Origin: Turritopsis dohrnii
Lineage: Eukaryota; Cnidaria; Hydrozoa; Anthoathecata; Oceaniidae
Assembly (NCBI GenBank): GCA_027922465.2
Contig: BQMF02000425.1
Location: 248,001-312,000 of the forward strand
Length of the DNA: 64,000 nt
Reading direction: 5' to 3'
Positions 52,301-61,882 of this stretch are shown in pieces. Below the pieces are notes generated by a model that saw only the letters and a program-made list of their open reading frames with translations, did no database searches and had not been told where the DNA came from. Every line of letters begins with the position of its first letter. Within the stretch, counting starts at the first letter, position 1. The translations under genes and the position numbers were made by a program.

Positions 52301-55300
52301 TCCCAACGGAGAAGCGTCCAACTCTCCTGATCGTTTGATACCTTATGTCTTGTACCCCACGCACCCGGAAACATCTAAACCAATCGAGACAAACTTCAAC
52401 GTGTTAGAAAAGAAATCAGACTTGAAGTTTAATGGTCCTATGATTGACAGTAAGACAGGCCAATCGGTCCCAATCCTCGCTATGACCATCCATCCGGAAA
52501 CTGGTGAGCAAATACGGAGTTTATTATTATTTATTTATATGAATAATTATGTTATACTTTATATGAATAATTATGTTATACTTTATATGAATAATTATGT
52601 TATACTTTATATGAATAATTATGTTATACTTTATATGAATAATTATGTTATACTTTATATGAATAATTATGTTATTCTTTATATGAATAATTATGTTATA
52701 CTTTATATGAATAATTATGTTATACTTTATATGAATAATTATGTTATACTTTATATTTTGAATTATCTTTTATTCTCAGGTAACGCATTCCCGGTTGGCG
52801 GAACGTATACTGATCCGGTAACCAATTTACCAATACCAATCGAACTTGGTTCCACGTTGATTGATTCGTCTGTGCAGCAGCCCGTTCCAATAATGGCCGT
52901 CACCATTGACGAAATGACGGGTGAGGCGAAACCTGTCGGTGGTATGACGCTCGACGAACCCTCTTCTCCTGTGTTGCTGTATGACAGTTTCACTGAAATG
53001 CTCTCCAAAAAGAGTCTTAAAGTAACCAGTGTTCGTCTTGCTGATGCTGTTGATTGGGAAGTGGAACGACTCAATGGCGGTGAACGTGCCCTATTGGATG
53101 TAAATGAGCTTTACCACGAATCGCATATTGTTGATGCATTGCTTGATCTGAAAGATGCGCTTACAAGCGTTGACGATGCTACCGGCCGTCACGAAGAAAA
53201 TATCGTGGAGACGACGTTAAAAGACGTACAGAAGTCTCGCTCTCGTTTGCGTACTTTGTTGTTGCGTGACGGTCATAATCTAGTGCGAAGGTTGGAAAGA
53301 GCATCAGTTCTATCAGAAACTGGCGGAAGTCCAGGTATGTATGAGTTCATATCGACTGGACAGTTGTTGCCGATCTTAGTAGGAACAGACATGAAGGATC
53401 CGTCTGGTTCTGGTTTGGACGTGCCCATCCTCGGTGTAGACAGGAACAAAGAAACCGGAGGATGGATTCCATTAGGAGGTACGATTGAAGATCCGCTTGG
53501 TAATGGCCTGATTCCAATAAAGCTTGGAGAGAAGGTTGTCGATCCTGTGACGCAAAAACGTAAACATTGCATTGGTGTGAAATTCAACCATGAAATTGGT
53601 ATCACTGAACCTTTGACGTCATCAGGAAAGACTAAGAAGAGGAAACCTCCATTTGCTGCAGTAAGCTTTCCTCGTTTCAAGCTTTCCTCGTTTGTCTCTT
53701 TCAAATCTCTCAATGCTATCGTTGCAAACGACCGTGTTCATTCACAATAACCTATTTCTGACTTTCAACTATTTTCATAGGTTCAAGTTCTAGAAGAAGA
53801 AATAGCTGGTCGTCGAAGTTACTGGAGGCGACAAAGAAAACGCGAGGAAGAACTTACTGCACTTGAAAGTTCAGTTGCCAAACAGTTGATGGAAAACGAG
53901 TTCATTACTGCTGAATCACTTCGCGAAAGATTGGATCTGATCTCAGAGAGTAAGTAAAGCGAATGAGTGCGATGAGTGGCTATATAGATGCAGCTGTAAC
54001 ATTCGGAAATTCATGTTTCAGGTACATCGATGTTGTCGGAAGCCTACCATCGCGAATTACAGCGACGCGAAGAATCTGCTATGGACCACGCTTCAGCGCT
54101 GCCACCTGATGTCGTGTCTGTATTGACTCAATGTGACGGTCTTGAGCGACAACGCGAGGAATTGCACTATAAATCTCATCAAAAGCTATCAGAAACTATC
54201 GAAAGATTTTTTGGCAAATTAGAATCGGAAGAAAAGAAATACCGAGCTCGTATGGAAGAACTTGAAGTAGGTTGAGCTTGATTGTGATTTCAAGAAAACA
54301 AACCATGCCTATACTTTAATCATTCGATATAATAGGTTAGGAAACATTTGCTTCTTTATGAATTCTACCATTTCTTCACTGAATTTTAGGGTGCTCTGAA
54401 TCCTGATGCTGAAGAGGCTGTTACAGAACGCTTCAGAAACGCAAAAACTCGCTTGCGAAACGAATTGGCTGACCAACTTCAAAGTCGTGTTGAAACCCTT
54501 GACGAGCAGCACGAATCTCTCGAGTATATCCGCGAGAAAGCAGAACTTTGTGCAATGGAAGCCAAGGTGAGTTCTACTGGTGTGTTTTCCTGTTGACCTG
54601 CAAGCCGGAAATTTGTAACGTTATCTCTCTTCTAGATTATTTTAAATGGTAGCGAATCATACGCTGGTGATTACGATTCTATCATTCCTGGTGCGTATGG
54701 TGAGCCGAACCTCTCTTCTGACGAATCAAGCAGAGAGGTCATACCGTTACTTCAGCGTCTCATTAAAGTGATCGAAGAGTCTGGACCTTTACCTGAATGG
54801 ACTGCTGGTCAGCAGCAAGGATCTGGTTTGCATCCTATGCTAGGCAGTGTTCTGAGCAGAGGCGACTTTTCAAGTGATGGTCATCCTGGTATGGGTGTGG
54901 CACCTGTTGGTGCAGGTCAAGCGATGATGATGCGACAGCAGAATGCAAACGAGTATACAAGAGGTAAAGTTTCTTTTAAGAAGGTGGTATTTTCAATATT
55001 GGCATTTCTCTATTTTTTTTAACTATGCTTTGTTGGTTCTTCACAGGTTTGCCTGGCATCAATGTCACCGAACCCGAACCGAATCCGCAAGCTGTATACG
55101 AGAGCAGTACATTACCAATCGCACCACCACTCACATCCGGTGCATCGTTTACTGCCGAAGAAATCATTGCTCGTGTTGAGGTGGCTAAACTTGGTGAGGC
55201 AGCAGGCAGTGGTAGTGGCAACATTGACATCAAAGATGTTATATCGGCTGGTGAGTTGACTGAAGAAAAACTCAAAGAAATTGGAAAAGCTTTGGTTGAG

Positions 55301-58300
55301 AAACATATGGCAGAAAGTGTGGATCTTGAGAATACGCTGAGAGAGAATGAAATTAAAAATATTGATATTATATTGCAAGACATCGATGCGAAGAAGAAGG
55401 AAGCCATTCGTGAAATCCAGCAAGACTTGAAGGTAAATATCATTAGAAGGTTTTGTTTGTTACATGTGAAGCAGGAGTGTCATATGAACGTTTTGTGTTG
55501 CAGGAAAAATTACAAGGTGTAGAGGACGAAAGTGAACGCGAAAGAATCATCATGGAGCATGCGCAGAAGATGCAAGATGTCACTGACAAATATGGCAAGT
55601 TGAAAGACCGAAGGTTGAAAGATATGAGGAACCGTTTGAAAAAGGAAAGATTGAAGCGAAAAGAATCTTTGTACAGGTTAAATTTTTCTTTCTGTTTATG
55701 ATATTTATGATGTTACATGGAACATACAAAGGAGTTCATCACGTGTGCTTCTCATCTAGAAAACACATGGACGAGGCGCGGAATGCTGGTGTAGCAGACA
55801 TCATCGATCACCAGGTGCCGAGTGAAGAAGAAATTGACCATGATATGCAACTGCTCATCAAACAACAAGAGCAACTTCTGAGTGAACTGAAGAAAGCTTA
55901 CGAAGAAGAATCAGAACGGTCTCGAAACGACCTGAAGGATAGCGAGCAACAGGAATTCGAGGAAAGGTTACGGGGGTTGAATCTGCAGTTTTCACCGCAG
56001 GTCGAACAAGAAATGGACAACGTAAATTCGGTTAGTATTATATAACACGAATATGTGGTAGTTGTTAAGAAGGATAGATATTGTTAAATCTTTATAATTT
56101 TCAGACTCGAGACCTCGACGAAAAACTTCGCGAGTCCATGAAGAAACGGCTCAACGAGCGTCGTGGTCAGCGCAAGAGACGACCGTCTGCCATGCCGGAT
56201 AACTTGACGGAAGATGAACAACAGATGGTTCGTGCAGCCATGCTGGCTGAGGATGAGGCTGACGTCATGTTGGAGACTGCCGCCATTTTAGAAGTTTTGG
56301 GAAATATATCGCAAGAAAAAGCAGATCAGCAAAAACAAAAAATGCTCCATAAACTGCTCGGTATGACTTTTGGTGCTTTTTCTCTGCCTACTCTTACCAG
56401 CCTATTCTTACCATGTATGTTGGGAGAATTGAAAATAGCACCTCACAATAATTGGGAAAGACTTCAAAGTTGATGAAGGTTAAATCATGCAATGTCTTCT
56501 CGTCAGTTTTCGAGATAACGAACTGCTGGAGATAGCGAACTGCTGGAGATAACTGCAATATTGTATTTGTGTTGATATTGTTTTTTCATTGTTATTTTTG
56601 ATTGATTTCTTGCCTTCGATAGATGAGAATGATTTAACAGACGAAGAAAAGAACTCCATCGCGGAGAAGTTGATTGCGGAGCAAAACCAGATGGCTGAAA
56701 AGTACGAGAATATGAAGGAGTATGCAAATGCTGCGTTGAGGGCGAAACTAGAAGCAAGAAAGAAGCTGAAGGAAGAAAAGAATAAAGAAGACGCCATGAG
56801 GAAGGAAATGGATGGCTTGTCAGGGAAAAGGGTAAGTGTTTCTATTATTGGAAGGTGTTGATGAAACAGAAGCGATTAATACGTTTATCTGATCACATTT
56901 CATGCTAGAATCGAATATTACACGGTGAAGAGACAGCGAATGACGTCGCCGACATTATGTCGACAGATCTGACGGATTCTCAATTAGCAGAACAAGAAGC
57001 GTTAAGATTGGAGCAGGAAAAGATGCACGCCCAACAGCTTGTTGACCAATACAAGGAGAAGAAGGGCGTAGAAGATGAATTCAAAGCTGAACAAGGAATG
57101 GCGGAACAACATATAACCGATCAGTTGGATGAGCAAAAGAAGAAAGTATGTATTTTTTTTGTTACGTCCGCAATTAACCAACAGTCTCCATGCTTTTTGA
57201 TTGGTTGTTGTTTTGCATATTATTTTCGAGCCTCTATTCTACAGTGGGTTTCATTTCTTTGAATAGGCTTTAGAGGCTCAAAAAGAAAAATTCCAATCAG
57301 AATTGAATGAGAAACGAAAAGAGTTAGACGAGGACCAGATGAAAGCAATGATGGAAGAACACGAGCAACAAGCGAAGTTTTTGGAGAGAAATATGGATGC
57401 AGAAAAGACACGGCAGGTGGCGTCGTTGGCAGATAAGATCGCAGAAAAGAAGAGAAAACGGCTGGCCGCTCTGGAAAGAAAACACGATGCTGAAAATAAG
57501 CAACAGTTAGTGGAAGAACGAAAAGAAAGGAATGATATGTTAGCCAATCAGGTGCGTTGAGGGACAGTTAGTTACCAGTGTCTTTGTTTCTGTGTGTGTC
57601 TTTTTAAGTTCTGCTCTTCATGATTGCTCACTAATGGTTAAACTGAATTACACACGGGTGTTATGAGTTCGTGTTGAATTAAAGTTTGTTTATTTTACAG
57701 CTTCGTGAGAATGAAGATAAACTGTTGCTTGAGAAAGCTTCTCGAGGTGATCCGAACAACGTCGAAGATCTCGTGTTCGCTGCACTCCAGCAACGACACA
57801 TGCGTGAAAGAATTGCAATGGAAGAATTGTTTAAAATTGAAATGGACGCAGCCAACTCACATGCAGTAGCTCAAGTATACGAAGCTCGACAAAATGAGAA
57901 AGAGGCTTTGATGGCCAAACAGGATAACGTGAGTATAATCATTTCTATCCATCTTCTATAAGTTGTGTGTTAATTCAAGCTTTGACTTACAAATTACAAT
58001 TTGCCTTTTTAATTTGTCAGTTAAAACATCTAGCGATTTGATTGGCTCGCCACATCACGTGTTGTTTATATTTCAGGAGTTTATGGAGATGCTCAGTAAA
58101 TCAGGTAGTCTTGACAACGCTGACCTGACCCAGAAGAAAGCTGAGATGAAGCTGAAGCACAAGAAGCAACTGGCAGAGTTTGATAAGGAGACAGACGAAA
58201 TGCTGAAAGAGGCGGAATTAAACGCCATTCCTTCATTGGAAGTTCAACACGCCCATCAAAGGTTTGGAACACCATGCATTAGATGGATTTTTTTTACCCT

Positions 58301-60961
58301 TGAGCTTTCAATGAAAGTGTAGTGGGTTAACTTGAAACTTGATATTTTAGATTAGCATTGCGCGGACGTCAACTAAATGAACTTGATATTTTAGGTTAGC
58401 ATTGCGTGAACGTCAACTAAATGAACTTGCAGGCTCCATGAAACATCTGGTTAACAAAGACAACCTAGTTACTGAGTATGAAAGTCAAGCGAAAAAGGCT
58501 ACCGAAGCTGCGAATGAGTTCCGACAGCGCACGATGTTCGAAATGGCAAATAAGATTGAAGAAATCAAAAACGCGCGGCAACTGAAAGATGAAGAGCAGA
58601 AGAAAGCGATGGAGGAGGAAGTTCGCATGTTGGAGGAGCAACTGAATCGTGAAAGAGAGATGGAAGCTCTACGAGAAGCTGAAAAGGAGGCTGAACTTGA
58701 AGCTGATCGCAAGCGAAGAAAGGAGGAGAAAGAACAAGCTGAAAAGGTGAGTTGTGATTTTGAAGGGAAAACTTATCAAATCATTTTCAAAAATGTTTAG
58801 GACTTGAAAAGAAATGAAAGATCGAACTACTCACAGATATCACGGCCATTTTGTTTTCAACTTTTCCTGCTGCTTGCTTTAACAAACTTAGTCATGGGAA
58901 CGAAGTTTTACTGTAATTGTTAAAAACACTTGTTCCCTTCTAGCTTGAAATATTGCAACGAGATATCAGCGAAGATGACAAGGAGCGTCTGATGCAGGAA
59001 CATGCTGAGAATATGCAGCGTTTCGAAGACAACCTTCGTAAAGAGCAAGATCGGACGAAGGAGATGTTACGAAAGAAACTCGAAGAACGACGAAAGAAGA
59101 AGCAAAGTTTGCAAATGGGTAAGATACGGGAAGAATTCCAAACCGAAGCTAAGGAAGCCGATCAGGAGGACAGACAAAAATTAGCTGCCTTGCAGACAGA
59201 AGGTGCCAAAGTGCTGACAGCTGCCACTCCATCGTTGAGCTCTACACAGTTCAAAACTAAAGGTAAGTGCTTGCTACCTTGGTTGCGGAGATTACAAATC
59301 TGTTGTCATATAGCTATAACCTTTGATTTTTTATTAAGCTCCTTCCCAACCAACGCAAGAAACAGCTCCGATGGTAACTTCTTTAGCTCCTATTACTGAT
59401 CAAGACTGGATGCGAGCTCTTCAAGATTCGCCCATACTTAAAGCTATAAACGACATCGAAAAGTTCATGGAAAATGGTATGACTCCACAATCTGTGCTTG
59501 GTGCAACCGGTAGACCATACATCGACATAAAGGTAAGATATGACGTCACCAGCCTTCAAGACTTGGTTATGCTGGTCTAATTTCACCTGTTATCTTTTCT
59601 AAGGACGCGCAATGGAGTTGTTCTGGCGATCTAACGCCTGTCGACATAAACGAACTGAATCCTATGCATTTTGTTGTATATCGGTTCGGTGTGTTTGTAA
59701 CACAACTGCTGCAAGAAATCATGGATGTTCCTGAGGTGACTTTGCTTATTGCCTCGTCTTTACCTCCAAATGATTATTCAAAGAACGCCTTCAGAAACTC
59801 ATTCTTCTATGAACGTTCGAGGAAAATTTTATTCATCCGTCAAGAGCGAATGGATAGTATTGGAGATTTTATTGTGTTGATCATGCACTGCCTTGCTCAC
59901 ATAAAAGTCGATGATCTGGTGGACGATACCAACGTGTTGTTTTTGAGAGAGTTTTACAAGGTGAGTGGAATGAGTTGTTTCAGTGATCATACACGTGTGT
60001 TCTTCCTTAACATCTTAGTATAAAATCGTTTTTTGTGGAACGTCTCCGGAAAATAACTGTAGAATCTTTAACATAGTTCGGATTACCTGGATTATAATCG
60101 GGTTTTTTCTTCACAGGCGATGCGTGTATGCTGCCAGGATATGTTCTTTTCCCGATCTCTTTCGACTGCTGCTGGCAACAGTCTCACTGGCATTCCGACA
60201 GAAAATCGCATGCTAGGTACACCGTTAGAGAAAGCCTTTAACGTGATGAAGAAACCTGCACATAAAATTAACACCGTTAAAGAATTGCTCGATACGAAAG
60301 TTAAAGATCCTGTTGCTCGTGACTTTTCCAATGAGGTAAGTTATGAAGTTAGCTATGAAGTTTGCCATCTTTTTTGGTTCAACATTTCATCGTGGTATCG
60401 TTTAAAATTTTGCTTTTCTACAGGGCGTAACTGAACGCATCTCCAAGTATAACACGTTTGTCGACAACGCTAAACTTCGTGCGTATCTTCGATCCGTCGG
60501 TGCAATAGACGAATCACCACAAGCGGAGAATTTCGCACAAACTCGATTGAAAGAACTAACCGGAAGAACCGAGCGAAACCTCAAACCGTACGTCAATCAG
60601 TTTGGTAAAATATTGCGGAGTTTTCGTTTCTTAATTTCTTTCCTACTTCCCTATTAGATTGCGCAGAACAACATCGACTCGACCTTCAGTGTTGTCACCC
60701 CAGCAATTATTGACAGCACAAATCCAAGATTTGAATGGAAAAATTGATCAACTGAATTCGGAATTGGCGAATGTTTTGAAAACGTCGTCGGAAATCGGCA
60801 AAAACATTAAGAATTTAGAAGCCTCTGGTGCATCTCATGACTTGCTGGAGAGGAGGAGGAAGCAATGGAACGAGTATGAACTGAGGAAAGGAAATCTTCT
60901 GAAAAAACTGAACTTACTGGAAAGTGAAGTGTTAAAGAAAGAGAAAGAACGCCAAGGTTGA
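23094..60961 (+). CDS. Giant type I membrane protein: GCC2/GCC3-like Cys-rich repeat ectodomain, TM, long coiled-coil cytoplasmic part
   Basis: About 72 coding exons run from ATG 23094 to TGA 60959-60961. Adding exon lengths by hand gives very roughly 8,300 residues. Order: signal peptide (MGTLFNILACVIFLSIDVEG); about 5,500 residues of repeats of the type CPxGYYC...PxPCPxGTY; a Cys-containing membrane-proximal module; a furin-like RKRR; one TM helix; then about 2,400 cytoplasmic residues with DP/PI repeats, a long charged coiled coil and a C-terminal globular region. Every junction I tested (about 20) keeps frame, mostly phase 1 in the ectodomain. The repeats belong to the GCC2/GCC3 or ephrin-receptor-like class, often found in large surface proteins of animals and ciliates. 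No named orthologue is recognised; the role is unknown, with cell-surface coat, adhesion or ciliary stalk as guesses. That it is one gene and not two or three is inferred from continuous frame and the lack of any internal stop plus new start. Sub-regions are listed separately. Confidence 0.82.
23345..25225 (+). other. Intron 2 of giant gene, contains a diverged repeat element
   Basis: No coding signal. Within it, 24012-24474 is bounded by ccggtggttaacagg at the left and, on the opposite strand, ccaggatggttaaca at the right. Inside, aaaagctgg motifs repeat (24035-24115 and 24430). This looks like an old inverted-end element, but the ends are too diverged to classify. Confidence 0.45.
25978..49088 (+). 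other. Giant gene: cysteine-rich repeat ectodomain, about 37 exons
   Basis: Exons start near 25978, 26795, 27402, 28820, 29321, 29669, 30017, 30232, 30720, 30985, 31953, 32534, 32766, 33300, 34041, 34396, 34800, 35872, 36605, 37092, 37833, 38699, 38952, 39303, 39951, 41862, 42396, 43174, 43645, 44061, 44687, 45107, 46210, 46573, 47981, 48480 and 48786. The repeat is about 45-55 residues: C.xCPaGxYC...g...P.g.C..GyYCp.Gs..p.PCP.GTy.n.tg....., with 6-8 Cys and many N-x-S/T sequons. I estimate around 100 units. Two exons are unusually long (39951-41696, about 1.75 kb; 46573-47904, about 1.33 kb), each holding many units without introns. Disulphide-linked short units in series predict a long, stiff, glycosylated stalk. 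Confidence 0.85.
27531..28819 (+). other. Intron of giant gene, no recognised element
   Basis: Nearly 1.3 kb of AT-rich sequence between the exon ending GACAATACA|A and the one starting TGATTAATTGTCAACC. A 68-codon open stretch at 28360-28566 has no recognisable similarity and is not needed for frame. The introns 25314-25977 and 26920-27401 are likewise without features I can support. Confidence 0.5.
49161..50249 (+). other. Giant gene: membrane-proximal module with furin-like RKRR site
   Basis: Exons at about 49161-49324, 49398-49572, 49649-49766 and 49847-50249. The Cys spacing changes from the repeat type to a CLCEKGYKVF, then CGKEKFVGFDSELGLCLCKV, then CNRECRI pattern. A non-Cys globular part follows (VDLPYEDLIGIPNFRHVFSP, then FPFRFQTAGVYVFKM), which reads like a small beta-sandwich next to the membrane. 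PSRKRR|S at 49957-49968 matches the furin/proprotein-convertase consensus R-x-K/R-R. It sits in a Gly/Ser-rich linker, so it is likely exposed. Cleavage would leave a two-chain receptor unless the chains stay associated. Confidence 0.7.
50321..50511 (+). other. Giant gene: transmembrane exon
   Basis: The exon encodes MAEGAQCGEDGPFFPTTP, then a 24-residue helix (LLIGLMLACFFILVLIIVLG) ending at the donor GTAAGT. The next exon begins with FMFRTHGWRKS, giving the positively charged cytoplasmic side expected for a type I protein. It is the only strong membrane segment besides the signal peptide. Confidence 0.85.
50544..50708. mobile_element. hAT-like MITE, 165 bp, perfect 42-bp terminal inverted repeats
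   Basis: The left TIR at 50544-50585 starts cagtggcggatctagaggta. Its exact reverse complement is at 50667-50708. AAGAG flanks both sides (50539-50543 and 50709-50713), a 5-bp duplication. It lies in the intron directly after the TM exon. The CAGtGGCGGAtC start is typical of hAT MITEs. The identical arms mean a recent insertion. Confidence 0.93.
50754..53660 (+). other. Giant gene: juxtamembrane cytoplasmic part and DP/PI-type repeats
   Basis: Exons at about 50754-50938, 51012-51165, 51244-51380, 51462-51684, 51767-52095, 52249-52503 and 52780-53660. After the membrane comes a basic then helical region (LKGLWVAKLNLKGKSVLATS). It is followed by short hydrophobic repeats built on DPxTxxPIPI/G, for example GGTYTDPVTNLPIPIELGST, KETGGWIPLGGTIEDPLGNG and LIPIKLGEKVVDPVTQKRKH. 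These recall the DPxTG turns of plakin-like and similar beta-helical repeats, but I cannot assign a domain. A helical segment (DAVDWEVERL, then LKDALTSVDDATG) interrupts the repeats. Confidence 0.7.
52504..52779 (+). repeat. 24-bp minisatellite forming an in-frame, stop-free intron
   Basis: About nine head-to-tail copies of atatgaataattatgttata plus cttt occupy 52538-52755. They nearly fill an intron of 276 bases (92 codons). Both the unit (24) and the intron (276) are multiples of three, and the coding frame stays open from the preceding exon to the next. Retention would therefore insert about nine copies of MNNYVILY. The splice sites (gtgagc and ttctcag) look normal. Confidence 0.95.
53781..59261 (+). 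other. Giant gene: long cytoplasmic coiled coil
   Basis: About 15 exons, starting near 53781, 54022, 54390, 54636, 55047, 55504, 55760, 56104, 56623, 56910, 57267, 57701, 58078, 58395 and 58943. The protein is rich in Glu, Lys, Arg, Gln and Leu with heptad-like spacing (for example EEELTALESSVAKQLMENEF and EEVRMLEEQLNREREMEALR). It is broken once by a Gly/Met/Pro-rich linker near 54780-55130. Roughly 1,300 residues of helix would form a very long rod, like trichohyalin-type or motor-stalk proteins. Highly charged helices limit any similarity-based function call. Confidence 0.8.
58341..58430 (+). repeat. Tandem 44-bp duplication covering a splice acceptor and exon start
   Basis: gatattttag|(a/g)ttagcattgcg is present twice, with acceptors at 58349-58350 and 58393-58394, followed by near-identical exon starts. 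The downstream acceptor keeps the reading frame (LALRERQLNELAG). Using the upstream acceptor runs into TAG at the second copy's acceptor after about 16 codons. The copies differ at only a few bases. Confidence 0.9.
59339..60961 (+). other. Giant gene: C-terminal globular region and final coiled coil
   Basis: Exons at about 59339-59532, 59604-59959, 60117-60335, 60424-60588 and 60658-60961. The segment HFVVYRFGVFVTQLLQEI, then LLIASSLPPNDYSKNAFRNS, then FYERSRKILFIRQERMDSIG, then FIVLIMHCLAHIKVDDL looks like a compact, conserved domain. HCLAH (59886-59900) has the H-x-x-x-H helix of zinc peptidases with Cys in place of the catalytic Glu. After linkers, a last helix pair (IDQLNSELANVLKTSSEIGK, then RRRKQWNEYELRKGNLLKKL) ends in KKEKERQG and the stop. 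No named domain recognised. Confidence 0.7.
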
Positions 60962-61303
60962 ACAACCTTGAAAAAAGTATTACGGAGCTGTTCAAAATGG
61001 TAGACAGCTTCTTTAATGAAAAAACTTAATTTATTTTCTACGTCTCTCCTCTAAGGAGAGGATTTGTATGGTAACTGTGAAAATTTTTAGATGTTTGTAG
61101 ATTATTCTGAACGCATAAAATTTATTGTAAATATTTTCACCGATCACAGGCTGGCTAATATATTTCATGTTTATTTACATGATATTGTGATATTTTACAT
61201 GGTCAGCATTCCGAAATCAAACAGCACATCGAACATTTCAAAACATGATGATTTAGAAACTTATTTACGTCTTAAAGGATTCTGAATGATTCTTAATTTC
61301 CTG
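60962..61303 (+). other. 3' UTR of giant gene and spacer
   Basis: AT-rich, no gene. Several T-rich and AATAAA-like stretches are present, but I cannot pick a polyadenylation site with confidence. Confidence 0.35.
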
Positions 61304-61840
61304 TTAATCAGAAATCTGAAAATTCCTTATTTCCTTGGAACTTATGACTTTTGCGTATTTTTCCCAGATTCTAATATACAGCGCATGTTTTTCATATTTC
61401 CTCAAAAACATCACGCAATCAGTTCTCATATCGGTGTGTTGAAGACATCGTATCCATATCATTTTGATCGGCATGAAAATCACTTTGCTCATCGTAGTTA
61501 CAACCCCTTTTAAACACGGGACAGATTCGTGAAAATCTCCTGATTTAAAACTGATCTGGAAATATGTAGTGTTGTGGTCACAGATGTCTTCTCTGTGACC
61601 GGTTGACGTGAGAATCTTCTTGTTGTGCGCGTTGATGGAAGACTTGATGTTGGGCATACACGAGTAGCTGGCTTTCACATTATGCAAGAGCTTCTTGCAA
61701 CGGACGTAAATTTTTGACGTCCTCGAAAAATCTTTAAAAAAGGGCACAATTTTCACCCTTTTCTCTTGCACTGTGTTATAAAAAGTTTTGAATTTGAACA
61801 AAGGAGAGGTAGGGGTAAATTGGGCCTTGACTGAGTTCAT
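61304..61840 (-). pseudogene. Retroelement relic with SYSCMPNIKS motif (Penelope-like or related), partial
   Basis: A minus-strand open frame of up to 178 codons. Its N-terminal half (PFFKDFSRTSKIY, then CKKLLHNVKASYSCMPNIKS and SINAHNKKIL) matches a segment I associate with the post-RT part of cnidarian retroelements, often before a Cys-rich and GIY-YIG-like region. The expected Cys block after HNKKIL is not readable (frameshift likely), and the rest is unrecognised. No RT core is visible. Assignment to Penelope-like elements is from memory of the motif. Confidence 0.45.
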
Positions 61841-61882
61841 TTCTCAAGATATTACGTCATACACGACGAAGATTTTGCAGAT

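Noticed and set aside
23094..60961. Splitting the giant gene into a secreted repeat protein and a separate coiled-coil protein
   Set aside because: The TM exon joins in phase to both sides and no stop codon plus new start occurs in the joined frame; only transcripts could overturn this.
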